Source of the DNA: Ulva prolifera
Taxonomy: Eukaryota; Chlorophyta; Ulvophyceae; Ulvales; Ulvaceae
Assembly: GCA_023078555.1 (NCBI GenBank)
Contig: CM041200.1
Coordinates: forward strand, 5,174,936 to 5,238,935
Direction of reading: 5' to 3'
Length of the DNA stretch: 64,000 nt
This document shows positions 47,342 to 59,401 of this stretch, piece by piece. Every line of letters starts with the position of its first letter. Position 1 is the first letter of the stretch. The notes beneath the pieces were generated by a model. The model made no database searches. It was not told the DNA's origin and worked only from the letters and a program-made list of their open reading frames with translations. The position numbers were made by a program, and so were the translations under genes.

Positions 47342-47380
47342 GATACAAGGACAAAGTGAGAGAGGCAGGTAGTTCCGCAG
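47342..47380 (-). repeat. Dispersed 40-bp motif, copy
   Basis: Minus strand carries the pattern GCGGNRCTACCTGCC ... CTTTGTCCTTGTA, shared with 30944-30981 (minus), 49685-49725 (plus) and 59145-59184 (plus). Confidence 0.55.
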
Positions 47381-47570
47381 CTGCACCTGTGGTGCTGGTT
47401 GCTGAAAGCCACGTCCGCTCGCCATGACAGGCCGGCAATTTCAGCGGTGTAAGCGTGACACCATGACAATCGCTTATCACGCACACAACTCATGCTGACG
47501 CGGATTGTAGGTGTCTGTAGCTAATCGCTTCTTAGGCGTCCGTCAACATCAATTGTGGTGGTGCCTACTT

Positions 47571-50500
47571 TACTGTGCTCTCGGCTCCTCCGCGGCGCGA
47601 GCGCTGCGGAAGAAGGCCTGCGCCGTGTATGTGGCGACAACTCCTTCAGTTCAAGTGCACGGACCCATTGACGCCTGAACGCCGACACCCTTGGTGCGGC
47701 GGTTTCGTCGTAGCCGTCCCTTTCAGCGGCAGGCAGTCAAGCAGGTTCTGGCGCACGCTTGGTACCGTCCCTGCGGTGTTACTTTCGCCTCCTCTCCGAA
47801 GTTTGTCCTGACAACACCGCGACCCAGCGTTCGATCTACCTCGATATCTGGGCAGTCATGGGCGATAAGAGCAGCTCTTCTGAGCTTGGGTAAGCGTATA
47901 GCTGATGACGGTCTTATATTGATATTTAGATATTGTTGCGCCTGTGTAATCATAGGTGGGATTCCTGTCGTACAGCGATCGCGGGCAGTCGAACAGCTAT
48001 TGCGTATCGAGCCCCCGTCACCATGCCAGGATGGGCAACAGGCAGTCACAACCTAGTGCAAACACAGTAGATTGTTCAGAATTACGGGTGGGGGATATTT
48101 TACTGTTTACAGGTGTGCTCCCGACGCACTCTCCACTCGTGATCGGCAACTGAGATCGCGTCAGCATGGACGTTTGCGCTTGCAGAAAAAGGAGGAAAGT
48201 TTCTGTACAATGTACGGTACTGCAGATGGATATCATATACATTTGCCGCGTTCGTGGTACGTCTCGACCATGTGGACATGTTTCTCGGAATAATGATCAC
48301 AGCATTGCGTGTAAGGCAGCTTTGGTGCCCCTTGACACTATCAATAATGTGCCATCATATGTACCTCAGCCACCTTAAATTTGAACTTTGTGAGCCTGGA
48401 CCGCTGCGCATGAGGCTTGCAGCTCCTCGTATAGTTCCAAGTGGCGCGCCCGACGAACGGCAGCCCCAAACCTGTGTCAGCGTCAGTAGCCATGACGTAG
48501 ATTGTTGCATTAGCACCCAGCTCATTGTGTATCGCGTTTTACAGATTGACACGAGCGATGGACACACGCGGCTGTGCGGGCACTTCCCTACAGGCTCCGG
48601 CCCTCGCGGCTATCACCCTGTCAGCGTGCAGCTGCTGGACGCCCAGCTGAAGTCAGGTGCGCTGTTCAAGACATGTGCTCGTGACTGAATCACTGTCCAG
48701 CAGCCCATGTCACTGGCACGCATGTCGATGTGGAGCTTGGCGCTGTCGAATTGATGCAGCGTTTGCGATGCAGTCAGTGTCTGAATTTATTCGAAAATTG
48801 GACCAGACCACAAATCTTTTTTGCCTGCCCCACATGGCAGATGATACCTGTCATGTGTTCCACATCTGTAATAGTGCGCAGCGAGCCACACGCGGCGCAG
48901 TATGTATCATATGTGCACGATGAAGCGAGCGAACCAGCATGCCAGATGGTTCGCGGCCGCACATTCCAAGGTGCACTGTTCCATCTTGGAGGCAGCGCCG
49001 ATGTGTTCGGGCAGTGACATAGTCCCGTGCGATACATGCGGTGCTACCTGCGGCTCCGGCTGTGTCCATTTACGGCCTTCTGCAGGAGATGTGCCGTGCA
49101 TCCTTACGTGATCCAGCACTTCGGTGCCCATCGGCGGTATGTGCGCGGAATGTGCGGGGAGTGACGGCTGCGACGTCGAACTGTGCACAGATATGAGCAA
49201 CATGTTTCTGTGCTGCGATGGCGTAGGTAGCGACTTCGGTAGCACTGCAGCTGCACGTAGAACATATTTGCAGCCTGGTCCAGTTATTATTCTCATGCCC
49301 AAAGTATCACCAACGAATCCAGCGCCCAGTCCCTAGGAGCCGGGCACGTCGCCTATACATCAGAGTCTGTACAGACGGACTGTTATGGAACAAAGAACAA
49401 CACTTAGGACATGGTGGGATTCATCTCTGTGTGGGACATGGTCCAGGAACATCCAGCACGGCAGATGTGCATGTGGTAACATCCGAGCTGTTTGTTGAAG
49501 CCACCACTGGTGCTTTGCTCCGGCAGAGCGCACCTGTGGCCATTCATGTATGCTTCCAGTGTGGCCGTGCCCACACACCTTGGCCCGGAGGATTGGCGTG
49601 CGCGGGTTGTGTTGACAGGCTGCTGTGTCTGGGTCCCGCGTCGGCTGCGTTGACATGGGAGTTCTGGTCCTTGTGGCGCGTGGGCCTGCGGTGCTACCTG
49701 CCCCCCCGACGCTGTCCTTGTACCATCTTGGCCTGCGCATGGCCTCCCCTATCGCTCGCCACAGATCTACACCGCACATGGCAGCCCATGTGCAGTCGTA
49801 TCTCCCGCAACCCATTCTGCAAACCAGCGAGCGCTCTCGCCTGCGTTCGCGCTCCCATCCTCCACATCATGCAGGTGCATACGACGCAGTGTATGTTCGG
49901 CGGCTCCTCCACAGACCCTCGGACGCAGAAATCGCCAGCGTCCGTGCATTCGCAAAGTCCGCGGCCCGTCATACAGCCAAGGCACTCCCATTTGCCACCG
50001 AGGGCAGCGCCCTGGTGGCCGGCGAAGAGCGCCATGAAGACAGCCAGCACAGCGACGAGGAGGTTGCGATCCTCATGGAGTCTCCCTCGCGCCGCCGCAG
50101 CCCTCTCACGCGCTTCCAGGACTGCACCTCCCCGGTCGAGAGGTTCACCACAAGCCGGCTGATTGCCGAGATGCTGAAGCATGCCGGCCAGGTGTGCCTG
50201 CTGCCATAGCTCCAATGTCACCGCTTTGCCAGCGTCACCGCGCCAGCCTGCACATTCAATGCATCGGTGCCATGTTAATTCCCGTAGCATGTGATGTTTC
50301 TGAGGCTCCGCTCGGACACAGAGTCGGCTTTTGCCTCGATCGAGTGCATGTGAGAGTGGAAGGTGCCGAAAGGTGCCGTTGCTCTATGGCTCCTCGGCCT
50401 CGGGTGGACCGCCCGTCTGTGTGTGGATGGGGCTGTCCTGCAGTCTGTATCACGTAAGTGCAGCCAAGCCAGCATCGGCCGCAGTAGCACACGTTCGAGC

Positions 50501-50798
50501 TGTCGCCTTAGCTGACTGGATGAGCTGTCCGCGCGCGTGTGTCGGCTCTACCGTTCGCCCCGCAGCGGGAGTTTGTGACGTGTGGCTGCCATGGGGAATG
50601 GCGACGACTGCTGTGCAGGTCACTGGAGAGGGCCATATCTTCTCAGCAAGCACAGCCGACGAGCGCTTGCTGGCAGCGGTGAGCGAGCTGGAGCTGGACA
50701 AGCAAGGCAGTGTCCTTAGCAGTAGAGCTTTCAAGGGAGTTGTTCCTGGGACCCTGGTCACTCCAGAGCCAACAGCGCAAGTACACAACTGGCAATGA
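47571..50798 (+). other. Possible uncharacterised gene(s), not resolved
   Basis: About 3.2 kb with several plus-strand frames of protein-like composition that may be exons: 48545-48688 (IDTSDGHTRLCGHFPTG after a TTTACAG acceptor), 49883-50209 (AYDAVYVRRLLHRPSDAEIA after a CATGCAG acceptor, ending AEMLKHAGQVCLLP), and 50615-50798 (GEGHIFSASTADERLLAAVS). Cys-rich pieces occur near 49035 and 49140. I recognise no family, and the pieces do not share an obvious phase path, so I do not call a gene. Confidence 0.3.
49685..49725 (+). repeat. Dispersed 40-bp motif, copy
   Basis: CCTGCGGTGCTACCTG followed by TGTCCTTGTACCA. The first 16 bases are identical to the copy at 59145. Confidence 0.6.
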
Positions 50799-51825
50799 GG
50801 AGCTGTAAGGTAGCAACGCTGGCGCGTGTGTCAGAGTTATGGTGGGAGAGCTGGACAGTGGACAAACTCAGAGCCGCATTGGGAATTCAGCTGTGGGTAT
50901 GATGTGCCCACAACAGCAGCATATGAGTGGTGATCAGGGCGCTTTGTATGGTGTCACCTGCACACGGATCGTGGCTGCTGGACATGTGGGAACTGTGCTG
51001 TTTCATCATCGCTGTGTTGCACTATGTTGTGGCCGTTGAATGTATTATTATTGACCATTTTCGAATGTTTGGTATGAGGTCTGCTATGCATGCTAATAGC
51101 ATGAGACGGCTATTGCATGCCACGCTCGCTGTTCCTTTTGTGGGCCTGCTCTACGCTCGCCGTTCCATGTATGATATGTTTTTTGCACCAATGTGATGGC
51201 GTCGACAGTCATGTAAGCTCGATGAACACACAGGCTGCTGTATCGGCTCCTGTGGTGATCCTCTATTTGTGAGATTCAGCCTGACACACATGTCGTAGGA
51301 ATGTAGCCGAGAAGTGATGTTATGTAGCTAGCACTTTCACATATTGAGCATGCCACACAGGACGGCAGACACTGCCACTGTGCAGCAACAGCGCATGCGT
51401 ATGGGGCCTGGCCGTATGATAGTGTTGTGAAAAGCACCTGCCCCTTAACAACACTGCGCAGACCGAAGAACCTGATTATCATACCTGCAAATGCTATTAC
51501 ATTGTTGCTCTGACACACTCGCCTGATCACTCCTGGACCTTGACATACATGTCGCACTACGTGTCACCCCGGAGGTTTTGGTTCGTTCGATGGATGACCT
51601 CTGAGACAAGCTTTATAAGCACTGGTACCTCTACGAGAGACGTCAATTCAGACTGTTGCTGCGTGTAGCACTAATCATGCCATGTCTACGCACTTTGAGC
51701 ATCCAGATTTGCAGTATGTGACCTTTGCCAATGCGCTCTGATTCAATATTGGTGAGGGATCGGAATTGCATGCGTGTAGAAAAATGCACGCAAACGCGGG
51801 CTTGGCACAGCTACAAATTGTGTCA
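50799..51825. other. Intergenic, no gene recognised
   Basis: About 1 kb downstream of the bL31m stop. No convincing exon or repeat was seen. Confidence 0.35.
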
Positions 51826-52149
51826 TCATGAGCTACTACCACCCTTGATACCCATTTTGCTGAACTTTTCGAGGAACTTGGCGGCCCGTGATTCCTCCTT
51901 GATATCCTGTTCCTGCTTGCCTGTCCAGAGAGGATTGTTGGTCGGATCCTACACCACAAAATGCATGCGCTTTGATCACTCCCATGAACGATACAGGCTC
52001 TAGCATGCCAACAAATTGAACTCTCTGCACACCTGCTCCAAGAATATGGGCTGGGTCATCTTCACGATGGACGACATCTGGAACGTCGCGCCATTTCGCA
52101 GCACGACTGTGATGAATTGCTGGGGATAGTGAATGCCAGGCTTCACCAT
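51826..52149 (-). CDS. Mitochondrial-type ribosomal protein bL31
   Basis: Small protein of the large ribosomal subunit. Two minus-strand exons, 52033-52149 and 51826-51948, join in phase 0 to 79 aa. Exon 1 gives MVKPGIHYPQQFITVVLRNG then SSIVKMTQPIFLEQ; exon 2 gives DPTNNPLWTGKQEQD and a basic, glycine-ending tail (KMGIKGGSSS). The start (KPGIHP-like) and the PxWTGKQ motif correspond to bacterial L31 (KKDIHP and PFFTGKQ). The Cys zinc ligands of many bacterial L31 proteins are absent, as in mitochondrial forms. An in-frame upstream extension exists but lacks homology, so I start at 52149. Confidence 0.78.
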
Positions 52150-52654
52150 TTGTAGCAGATATATGATGTATCTATCGATAGCATAACCAGGCCAATAACA
52201 ACTCAGCAGGCACGGCAACTCGCGTTGCGGTCAGCAGCAAGCTAGCCAGTGTTGAATCCAAATCAGCTCTTTTTTTACCGACGATGCGCCTGGGCACATG
52301 GGTATGAAACATGATGAATTTCTTCGCTTGGCCGGCTGAAGTGCTGTTGAGTGACCCATGAGCAGCGTGCGCAGTACACAGATCAGCTTGAGCCCCTGAA
52401 GCCACTGCGCTGTGACCGCCCGGCCCTTGTAGTGCGTCGCTACACGAGCGATATGCAACAGTGATCGTCACCAATGTTTGGAGCAATTCCACGAAATACG
52501 ACAAGATAGTTGCTGGAATAACGTCGCGCAGATTTGTGACTTGCGCACTCAGGGACTCTCCACGGTGCATCTATTGACGCTGGCACTTGCAGCAGCGTTT
52601 TAGCTGTCCGTAGACGAAGGGGACACGCCCTGGGGTCGAAAACCACCCAATAGT
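52150..52654. promoter_or_regulatory. Divergent intergenic region, bL31m and mTERF genes
   Basis: About 505 bp between the starts of two organelle-expression genes on opposite strands, so probably a shared promoter region. No specific element is identified. Confidence 0.4.
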
Positions 52655-53397
52655 ATGACAGGGTGGGCACATGCAAAGTCCCCGGGGGCGCGTGTTCACT
52701 CGGGGCTCTCCGTGAGCAGGCGTGTGGTCAGGATGGCACCCAGCACCTCAAACCAGGCTCGCTGTGTCCTGGCCTGTGCATTGAAGGATCCACGGGAAAC
52801 ACTATCACAAGACCAGATGGAGCAGTATGACTCTTGCGTGGAATTTGTCTCTACCTTCGGGCTGGAGGAGTCTGAGGCTGAGAAGGTAGTGAAGGAGAGC
52901 TTCGGCTGGGCTGGGCGCAAGTACTGGAGGAAACAACGGGTGCGATGGCGACACCCACTGATCCCGGGCCCAAGAGCTGCCATGATGCCAATTGAAGTTC
53001 CCCCGCGCATTGCTGGGTGCCGGGCGGCAACTCTCTGTTACAAAGGCACCAATATTCCATTGCATGTATGGTCGTGACAGCCCCCATGACCAGACCCTAT
53101 GTGTAGATCAACGATCCACCGGAGCTTGACCAAGCACAAGCTGCGGTAAGTTTTTTGACAGAGACGGGTGGACTGAGTGAGGCTCAGGTGCCACTGGTGA
53201 TGAAGAAGTTCCCACAGGTCCTCGGCCTTCCCGCTCAGCAAATGCAGTATGCTGTGGAAACTCTGCAGAAGGAATGGCGGATCAAGGGGAAAGCCCTCAC
53301 TGGGACCATCAAGAACAACCCAAACCTGCTTGGATGTTACATTGACTGCTATGGGGATTGCACAGGGGACTGTGAGCGCTGCTGGCAACGATTCTAA
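52655..53397 (+). CDS. mTERF-domain protein, short
   Basis: mTERF proteins bind organellar nucleic acid and act in transcription, splicing or ribosome assembly in plastids and mitochondria. Two exons, 52655-52939 and 53107-53397, join in phase 0 to 191 aa. The N-terminal 30 residues are Arg/Ser-rich and look like an organelle transit peptide. Helical repeats follow: CVEFVSTFGLEESEAEKVV, AVSFLTETGGLSEAQVPLVM, and the diagnostic KKFPQVLGLPAQQMQYAVET and TIKNNPNLLGCYIDC. The C-terminus has a Cys cluster (CYGDCTGDCERC) that could bind metal. It is shorter than typical mTERFs, with only two to three repeats. A TGTAA lies at 53494. Confidence 0.78.
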
Positions 53398-53493
53398 TGC
53401 ACGCATGCCGCTGCTGCGTGCCCTGCAGTACACTAGTATCGGCTCTTCAGTGTGATTGTTCTTCCCGGTTTTATTTTACGTATGCGTAGGTGA

Positions 53494-53498
53494 TGTAA
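53494..53498 (+). other. Candidate TGTAA poly(A) signal of the mTERF gene
   Basis: TGTAA 97 bases after the stop, within the 204-bp tail-to-tail spacer with SUV3. Confidence 0.45.
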
Positions 53499-53601
53499 AC
53501 TGCACACATGGTCGTGTTTGCAATTTGCGATTTGTGGGGGTGGTACAAGCCGACACATGTGGGACAGCCATGTGTGGCTGTGATTTGCGCCCACATGCTT
53601 G

Positions 53602-56600
53602 TCACTGCATCGCTTGCCTTGGCTCGGGCACAAGCCCATCCAGCAAGGCAGTAAACTCTGGCCGGGCTTGCAGGGTTGCAGCTTCATCCCCGTCATCGGC
53701 TGCACATGAGATCTGTTCCAGACCTTCACACAGCAAGCCTTGGAGAGTTTGCTCGAACTCCTGCAACGCACGGCAGCTGGGTCTTTGGCCTTGCACCGGA
53801 CCAATTCTATACATTTACCATGGTGACATACATGCGACGGTTGTGATACTGCCTGTGATATGGATCACTGCCATGTGTGGAGATCCTGCCCTTGACCTGT
53901 GGTGGTGAGAAAATGGAAGGCGACTATGGCTCAAGGGATGTCGATGACGCGCCAGCACTACAGTGCACTAAACTCCTCGGTACATGAGACAGCAGCTCAA
54001 GGTTCTTCACATGAGACAGCACACCTCCACAACAGGACGCTCTGGGAAAGCCTCAGCAAAGCGCATGGAGAGCCACAGCCATATGCTGATGACCTGGTAT
54101 GCTGATTCACAGTATGACATTTCAGCAATGTTGCGGGGTGGCTCGCTGGGTAACTCCATGTCGAGAGGCACATTCCCGTGCGCGGAAAACCTGCATGCAG
54201 TTGTCCACAGATCATGCATTCATTGGACTTGCGTCTGTATATGAGCCATGAACCGGCTTAATAGATGTCGTTGCGACCGTACATCATCACAGTTCCATGA
54301 CATGGTGTTTGGAGCATGCCTTTCCCGATTGACATGCGAAGCAATTCGCTACGCGATCAGGCAGGATGGAAAAGCATGTACACAGATGGCACACAATACG
54401 GCTATGTAATCATGCATACATACATACAATCGTGAGCTTGGACAGGGCGGACCTATCGATGAAGTTCAGGAAAGCATTGAAGACAGGCTTGTTCTTCTCA
54501 TCCACGGGTGCCGTGCACATCGCAGCCCGGTCTTTCAGGGAAAGATTGAGGATGTCATCGGTTGCACGTGCAATTGCCAGCATGCCGCTGTGGCTGCACA
54601 TGAAGTACAGCTGCTCTTGCTGGGATTCGATGGCAAACTGCTGCAGCACGGCTGAGAACGTTGTGCTCTCTGGGTATCCTCGGCTCAACGCGTACTCTTC
54701 TACCTGCAGCAGATGGCTCACAGGACGGCTGTTGGGGACATCGAGATGGGATCTGGCTTCAGGTCTGGCAGTCTCCCAAACAGCTCAAGGTCTCATGAAG
54801 CAGCATTCAACCAAGCTGTGTCCCACGAAAGGCATACTACGTCAACAGAGCATATGTGATGTAGGCAACTACAGGAACCGTTGCTCCATCGGCTTGTGCC
54901 TTTTCTGCTGTGCTGCCGAAGTGACCACGTACCGGGACGCAAGCCAAAACCAAAATCACAGCCAGTCAGAGCTGGTGCAAATCAGTCATGGCTCGTGTGC
55001 TTGCCACTGAGCCGCACGATAAGGAAGGACAATTACATGTGTGCAGATATCATGCTTGTACTGGACGTTCCCAAGAAAGTCAGAATCCAGCTGGGGACTG
55101 TACCTGCTCAAACGTGGGCAGCAGCCCTGCAGCAGGTGATTCTGCATTATTAATGGGCATGCTCAAGGCATTTTCCAGGAGAGCCATGTCCAACGGGTCC
55201 TGGGTTGTCACAAGGCCATTCTCCCATTGCGTGCCCTTACGTCCCGCCCTTCCTGTATAACATTCACAGCTATTTTGCAAGCTCATCAGGGCAAGCAACG
55301 AGATGGACATCTTCGCGGACATGCCGATGTTGTGGGCAGTCGAGGACGCTCGAGCAGGAGGCTACAGCGTCCTGTACCAGCTGTCCTCAGGGCTATTGTC
55401 ACTTTCATACAGTCGCTCTGCTGCTGCCCACCCCTCGCTGTACATGGTGCGTGGCAATTTACGCCTGTTGCCGAGGAACAGTGGACCTGCCAAGGCCGGA
55501 CAAAGTGCAGGAAGTTGATCGAACAGCATGCGATGCTGTGACTTGCTGGGAAATCAAAAGCAGGAGGGCCCCGGTCCAGTGCAGGGCACAGCAATGCAGG
55601 CTGTCTCATCGGGGGAAAATGCATGCTTAGCTACTGTCGAGGGTGGATACCAGCAATCTGCTTGATGTGAGACGGGTCCAGCGGCGTCAGCGTCTTGGTG
55701 TCGGGTTTGAACGTCCGCAGGGAGTGGAAGATGATGCGGCGCAGGTTCAAGGTGATGCCCATTCCTATCGCATCACTGGCAACTAGCACCTGCAGAGCAC
55801 ACCTTGACCTCCATACCATACTCGCATCAAACAGGAGAGGTCTTCAAGCCACGTCAGAAATCAACCAAGTTCTTACCACGCAGACCACACTGGTCGGTCG
55901 CAACACAAAACAACGTGCTGGAGGCCAGCCAGCTGTGCACCTGATACTCTGAGTCGGGATCATTGAACAGCTGTGCTTGCGTGCGCCGTGCTGCAGGTGG
56001 CAATGCGCCATAGATTATTGCCGCCTTGTACTTCGTCTTCCTCTCAATCTCCGCCTTGATCTGGTAAAGCTCTCTCCGGGAGAAGGCGATCACGCAGTCG
56101 CCGGGGCGCAGGCCCTTGTAGCCGCTTCCCTTCAGGCCAGCAGGGTCAACACTCAGTGGCGTAAGCCTCTCGTACGTCTCCAGCTGGAACTCCTTTCCTG
56201 TGAGGCTGCAGAGCGACTTGACGAGCTCTGTGCACGAGTGGTCTCCACACACGTGCACCTCCCGTGCAGGCACCCCAAGGAGCGCCCTCGTCCATGCCCA
56301 CCCCCGTGACCCATGAGCAAGCATCTGCACAACACCCTTGCAGTCCTTGGCTTGAGTCCTGGCCCTGGGATGACACAATTCTATGCCTCTCATGCTTATT
56401 GACAACACGCAGATGGGCTTTGGTGACCGTCTCTGGGCACTGGTGAGATCTGTCAAGGCAGCAGTCCAGGTGGAGAGCAAGGCTGGGCGGACCTGGATCT
56501 CGTCAATGACGGCCACGTCCACGAGGTGGGCTGTGCTAGCCATCTCCACAGTGCAGGCGACGTGCTTCGCATTGGGCACGTCTGTCCGCTCCTGGCCAGT

Positions 56601-57135
56601 CACCAGGTCGCAAGGCAGCTGCTCCTTGTTCAGGCGCTCGAATATCTCAAGAGCAAGCAGGCGAAGCGGTCCGCAGTACACTCCGGATGGAGCAGCTTTG
56701 AGCGCCTGCATTGCTCGGGGTTTTCTGTGGGCATCATGTGGGCATCATATCATAGCGAATTCTGCCAGGTACTGTTGGAGCCTGCACGGGGGCGGTCTGA
56801 CATGGCACACAGTTTCATTGGACAGGCGTGGTGTCACAGAGCAGCACACCTGCAGCGCGTTGTACGTCTTGCCACTATTTGTGGGTCCGGCATGGTATAT
56901 GACGCGCTGCTGAGTTCCAGCTGCAAGAGGGTACCATGTGTGCGGCTTGGTCATGTTAGCGAGCTGCAGGAGGCGCTGAGACTCGGTCACGGCTGAGCTG
57001 TGCTGACTGCGCATGTAGTCACGAACGATGGGCCACATGGCAGAGACCAGGAAGGAAGGGCCTCTGCGGTCTGCGGTGACCAGGAAGTCTCTTGCTTCGG
57101 GCGTCAAGTGCTGATATAGCCACCTGGCAAATGCT
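53602..57135 (-). CDS. SUV3: ATP-dependent RNA helicase SUV3 (mitochondrial/plastid), 5' end unresolved
   Basis: DExH-type helicase of the SUPV3L1 family, which feeds RNA to the organellar degradation machinery. Phase-consistent minus-strand exons are 56493-56705, 55941-56324, 55651-55789, 55104-55252, 54453-54703, 54025-54190 and 53602-53760, preceded by an exon ending at 56850 and starting near 57135. Motifs are GPTNSGKTYNALQ (Walker A), YCGPLRLLALEIFERLN, TGQERTDVPNAKH, TVEMAS, AVIDEIQ (DEIQ box), RGWAWTRALLG, VHVCGD, VASDAIGMGITLNLRRIIF and QIAGRAGRKGTQWENG. The C-terminal SUV3 domain follows: YFMCSHSG, LSLKDRAAMCTAPVDEKN and AYQVISIWLWLSMRF. The start and presequence should lie at about 57150-57660 but the exact exon is not fixed. 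Confidence 0.88.
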
Positions 57136-58604
57136 CTACGGTGGGACATGAGGGTGGAGATTGAGATGCCCTCACTTGGTGCCAGAGCCTACAAAGTGCG
57201 TCGGTGGAAGAAGCTCGAGAATGCAAGCAGTAACGCCCGCTGTGGTTCAGCTGCGCCAGGCACAAAGTCCGCAAGCAGGTGCGCTGGCTTGCGATGGCCG
57301 TGAGCCACAAGGTACAAGGCGCAGTCATCACAACGAGTGAGTTTGAGAAGAGTGCAGCACCAAGCAGTTGTCGAAGACTGTGTTGAGGCAGGAAGCAAGC
57401 CAGGTACGTTGATCGGCTGACCAATGCTGCAGTGGTTCGGTTGATGCATTTTCCGGATGAAGTGCCTGATATGAAAACCACTTTGGAATCTGTAGCGGTT
57501 TCTTCTGCTTCCGCAGGAATGTTCTGGGAACCGCTTCTTTGACCACGCTGGGCCCTCTCTGATCCCCATCAGCTCTTCTCCGGTTCTGGCAGGCAGAGAC
57601 CGATATACTCCGGATGGAGCAGATCCCACTCTGCAAACAGATGCCTGGCTCAAACCGCACTACTAATTGTACAAAACGAAGACTTGCAGGGAGTTGATGA
57701 TACTAGGTAGTGCGCACCACACCACCTTCGACGCTATTGACCTTTGAAGGTGCCAGCCAGTGGCCACCTCGTACCCAATGCTGTGAGACGCAAGATAAAG
57801 CTTTGGATACCCATCGGAGAGTGTTAGCGTGACTCATGATCATTCAGCGCGGCATGGAGCCGTGCGAGCGTTGCAGGAGAACAAGTACGTGCTTGTACAC
57901 AATCGCACTGCCGATTCAGACAGCCAGCATGACGATTGGATGGGGCTTCACGAAGCAATGAACTCTAAGTTACCCAATCGTCAACATCTTACTCTCAGTA
58001 TCAATTATGCTTGTGCATGCTGGAGCGGAGCACTATTCTGCTTGCACGCTACTTGTAGCGTGGACGGTACGCAGCCGTTGCGAGATCCAACGCATGCAGG
58101 GCTACCGCAACTCCGAACTTTGGGTGACCAACAGAGTACGATTGCGTCGTTGGTGAGCAAACTTTCAAAGAACGGCAAGTGCCTACGGCGAATGGCCTGA
58201 CAGCACCAGTGGCACCTCGGGAGCTCTTGCGCTTGTGTACGAGCTGTTCTTGCGTAGAAACGATCACATCCTACGATCAAGCATGGCAGCCATAAACATC
58301 ACATCTTCAATGACAACGACGTCGCAACTAGCGGGGCCAGCTGTGAGCGACGTTGTTTGGCACCACACGACGTCACGATGCAGCGACATTCACCGTCGCG
58401 TTCGAGACTAAGGGACATATCATATACGGGACGGGTCACATGCATGTGCGGTGCGATGGCCCGCCAATTGCAAGCTGCAGCCCCGCTGATGGCACGGCAC
58501 GCGTGCAAGGCAGGTTGACGTGTCGGGCGATTTCGTCCGACGGCCTCTCACCGCCCACTGGCCAACCGGCCGCCCCGCTCTGCCTGCCCACCTCGAGGTC
58601 TCTC

Positions 58605-58678
58605 TGCAGCTCTGTCCGGCGGATGAAATTGTGAGTGCATGCATGCACTCACAATTTCATCCGCCGGACAGAGCTGCA
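58605..58678. repeat. Perfect 74-bp palindrome
   Basis: Left arm 58605-58641 (TGCAGCTCTGTCCGGCGG...) is the exact reverse complement of right arm 58642-58678, with no spacer. Symmetry breaks immediately outside (C at 58604, T at 58679). Confidence 0.97.
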
Positions 58679-58950
58679 TGCTGTGCCTGTGCTGGAACAA
58701 CCTGCCTATGGCATGGCGCCGGCGGGCCGCGGCTTGAATCGTGGGTCGGTTGTGCTGCGCAACAGAGGCATGGATGTGTTGTTGTCCACTGCTGTCCTGT
58801 GTTGGGATAGGTATGGGGGGTCCACGGCAATTCTTGTGCCGGTGGTGGCCGAGCGGTGGTGGGTGTTTGGGTCTGGTCACCCGGGCAACACGCGCAGTGG
58901 GGTCTGCGGGGGTAGCGCTGCGGCGTGGGATGGCGCCGCGGGGTAGATTA

Positions 58951-58983
58951 CCTACCCCACACCAGAGGCTGGTGTGGGGTAGG
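58951..58983. repeat. Perfect 14-bp stem, 5-base loop hairpin
   Basis: CCTACCCCACACCA, loop GAGGC, then TGGTGTGGGGTAGG. Confidence 0.95.
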
Positions 58984-59144
58984 TGCGTGTGGGTGTGGAT
59001 GCAGGAGTACTCAACTGGTGCTGGCGGGCGCGGGTGGCCACTGCCAACGGTGTCAGCGGTCCACGGTGTCTGGGTGGTATTTTAAGTGGAGTGGCGGCGG
59101 TGGCTTGCGCAGGTGGTGTTTATGAGCGTGTCATGCATGTGGAT

Positions 59145-59184
59145 CCTGCGGTGCTACCTGTGTCTCCGACTTTGTCCTTGTAAC
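59145..59184 (+). repeat. Dispersed 40-bp motif, copy
   Basis: CCTGCGGTGCTACCTG, then CTCCGACTTTGTCCTTGTAA. Confidence 0.6.
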
Positions 59185-59365
59185 CACCTGCATTGCCATG
59201 GCCATGTGCAGTAGGACAGAGGCAAATCTGTTGGGGCCGGCCGCATGTCCTTGCGATCAATATGAAATTGTATGAGCACCACGGCATACCCACAAAGCCA
59301 CTGGCCTCAGCACCGAGATGACCGACGGACCAGAAGCAGACACCAGGCACCCGCGCAAAATGCAT

Positions 59366-59401
59366 CAGCTGACTCCATGTGGCCAGCTGACTCCATGTGG
59401 C
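59366..59401 (+). repeat. 18-bp tandem repeat, two copies
   Basis: CAGCTGACTCCATGTGGC twice in a row with no mismatch. Confidence 0.95.

Larger units (their letters stand above)
45258..47570. other. No gene recognised; contains a poly-G run
   Basis: About 2.3 kb after the RING gene. Open frames are short. A minus-strand frame at 46162-46425 has protein-like composition (Ser/Pro/Thr-rich) next to a CAG acceptor and could be an exon of an unknown gene, but nothing ties it to neighbours. Confidence 0.3.

Noticed and set aside
49431..50162. 243-codon plus-strand ORF with Cys-rich segment
   Set aside because: Overlaps better frames and turns into Arg/Ser/Pro noise after about 100 codons; not supported as one protein.
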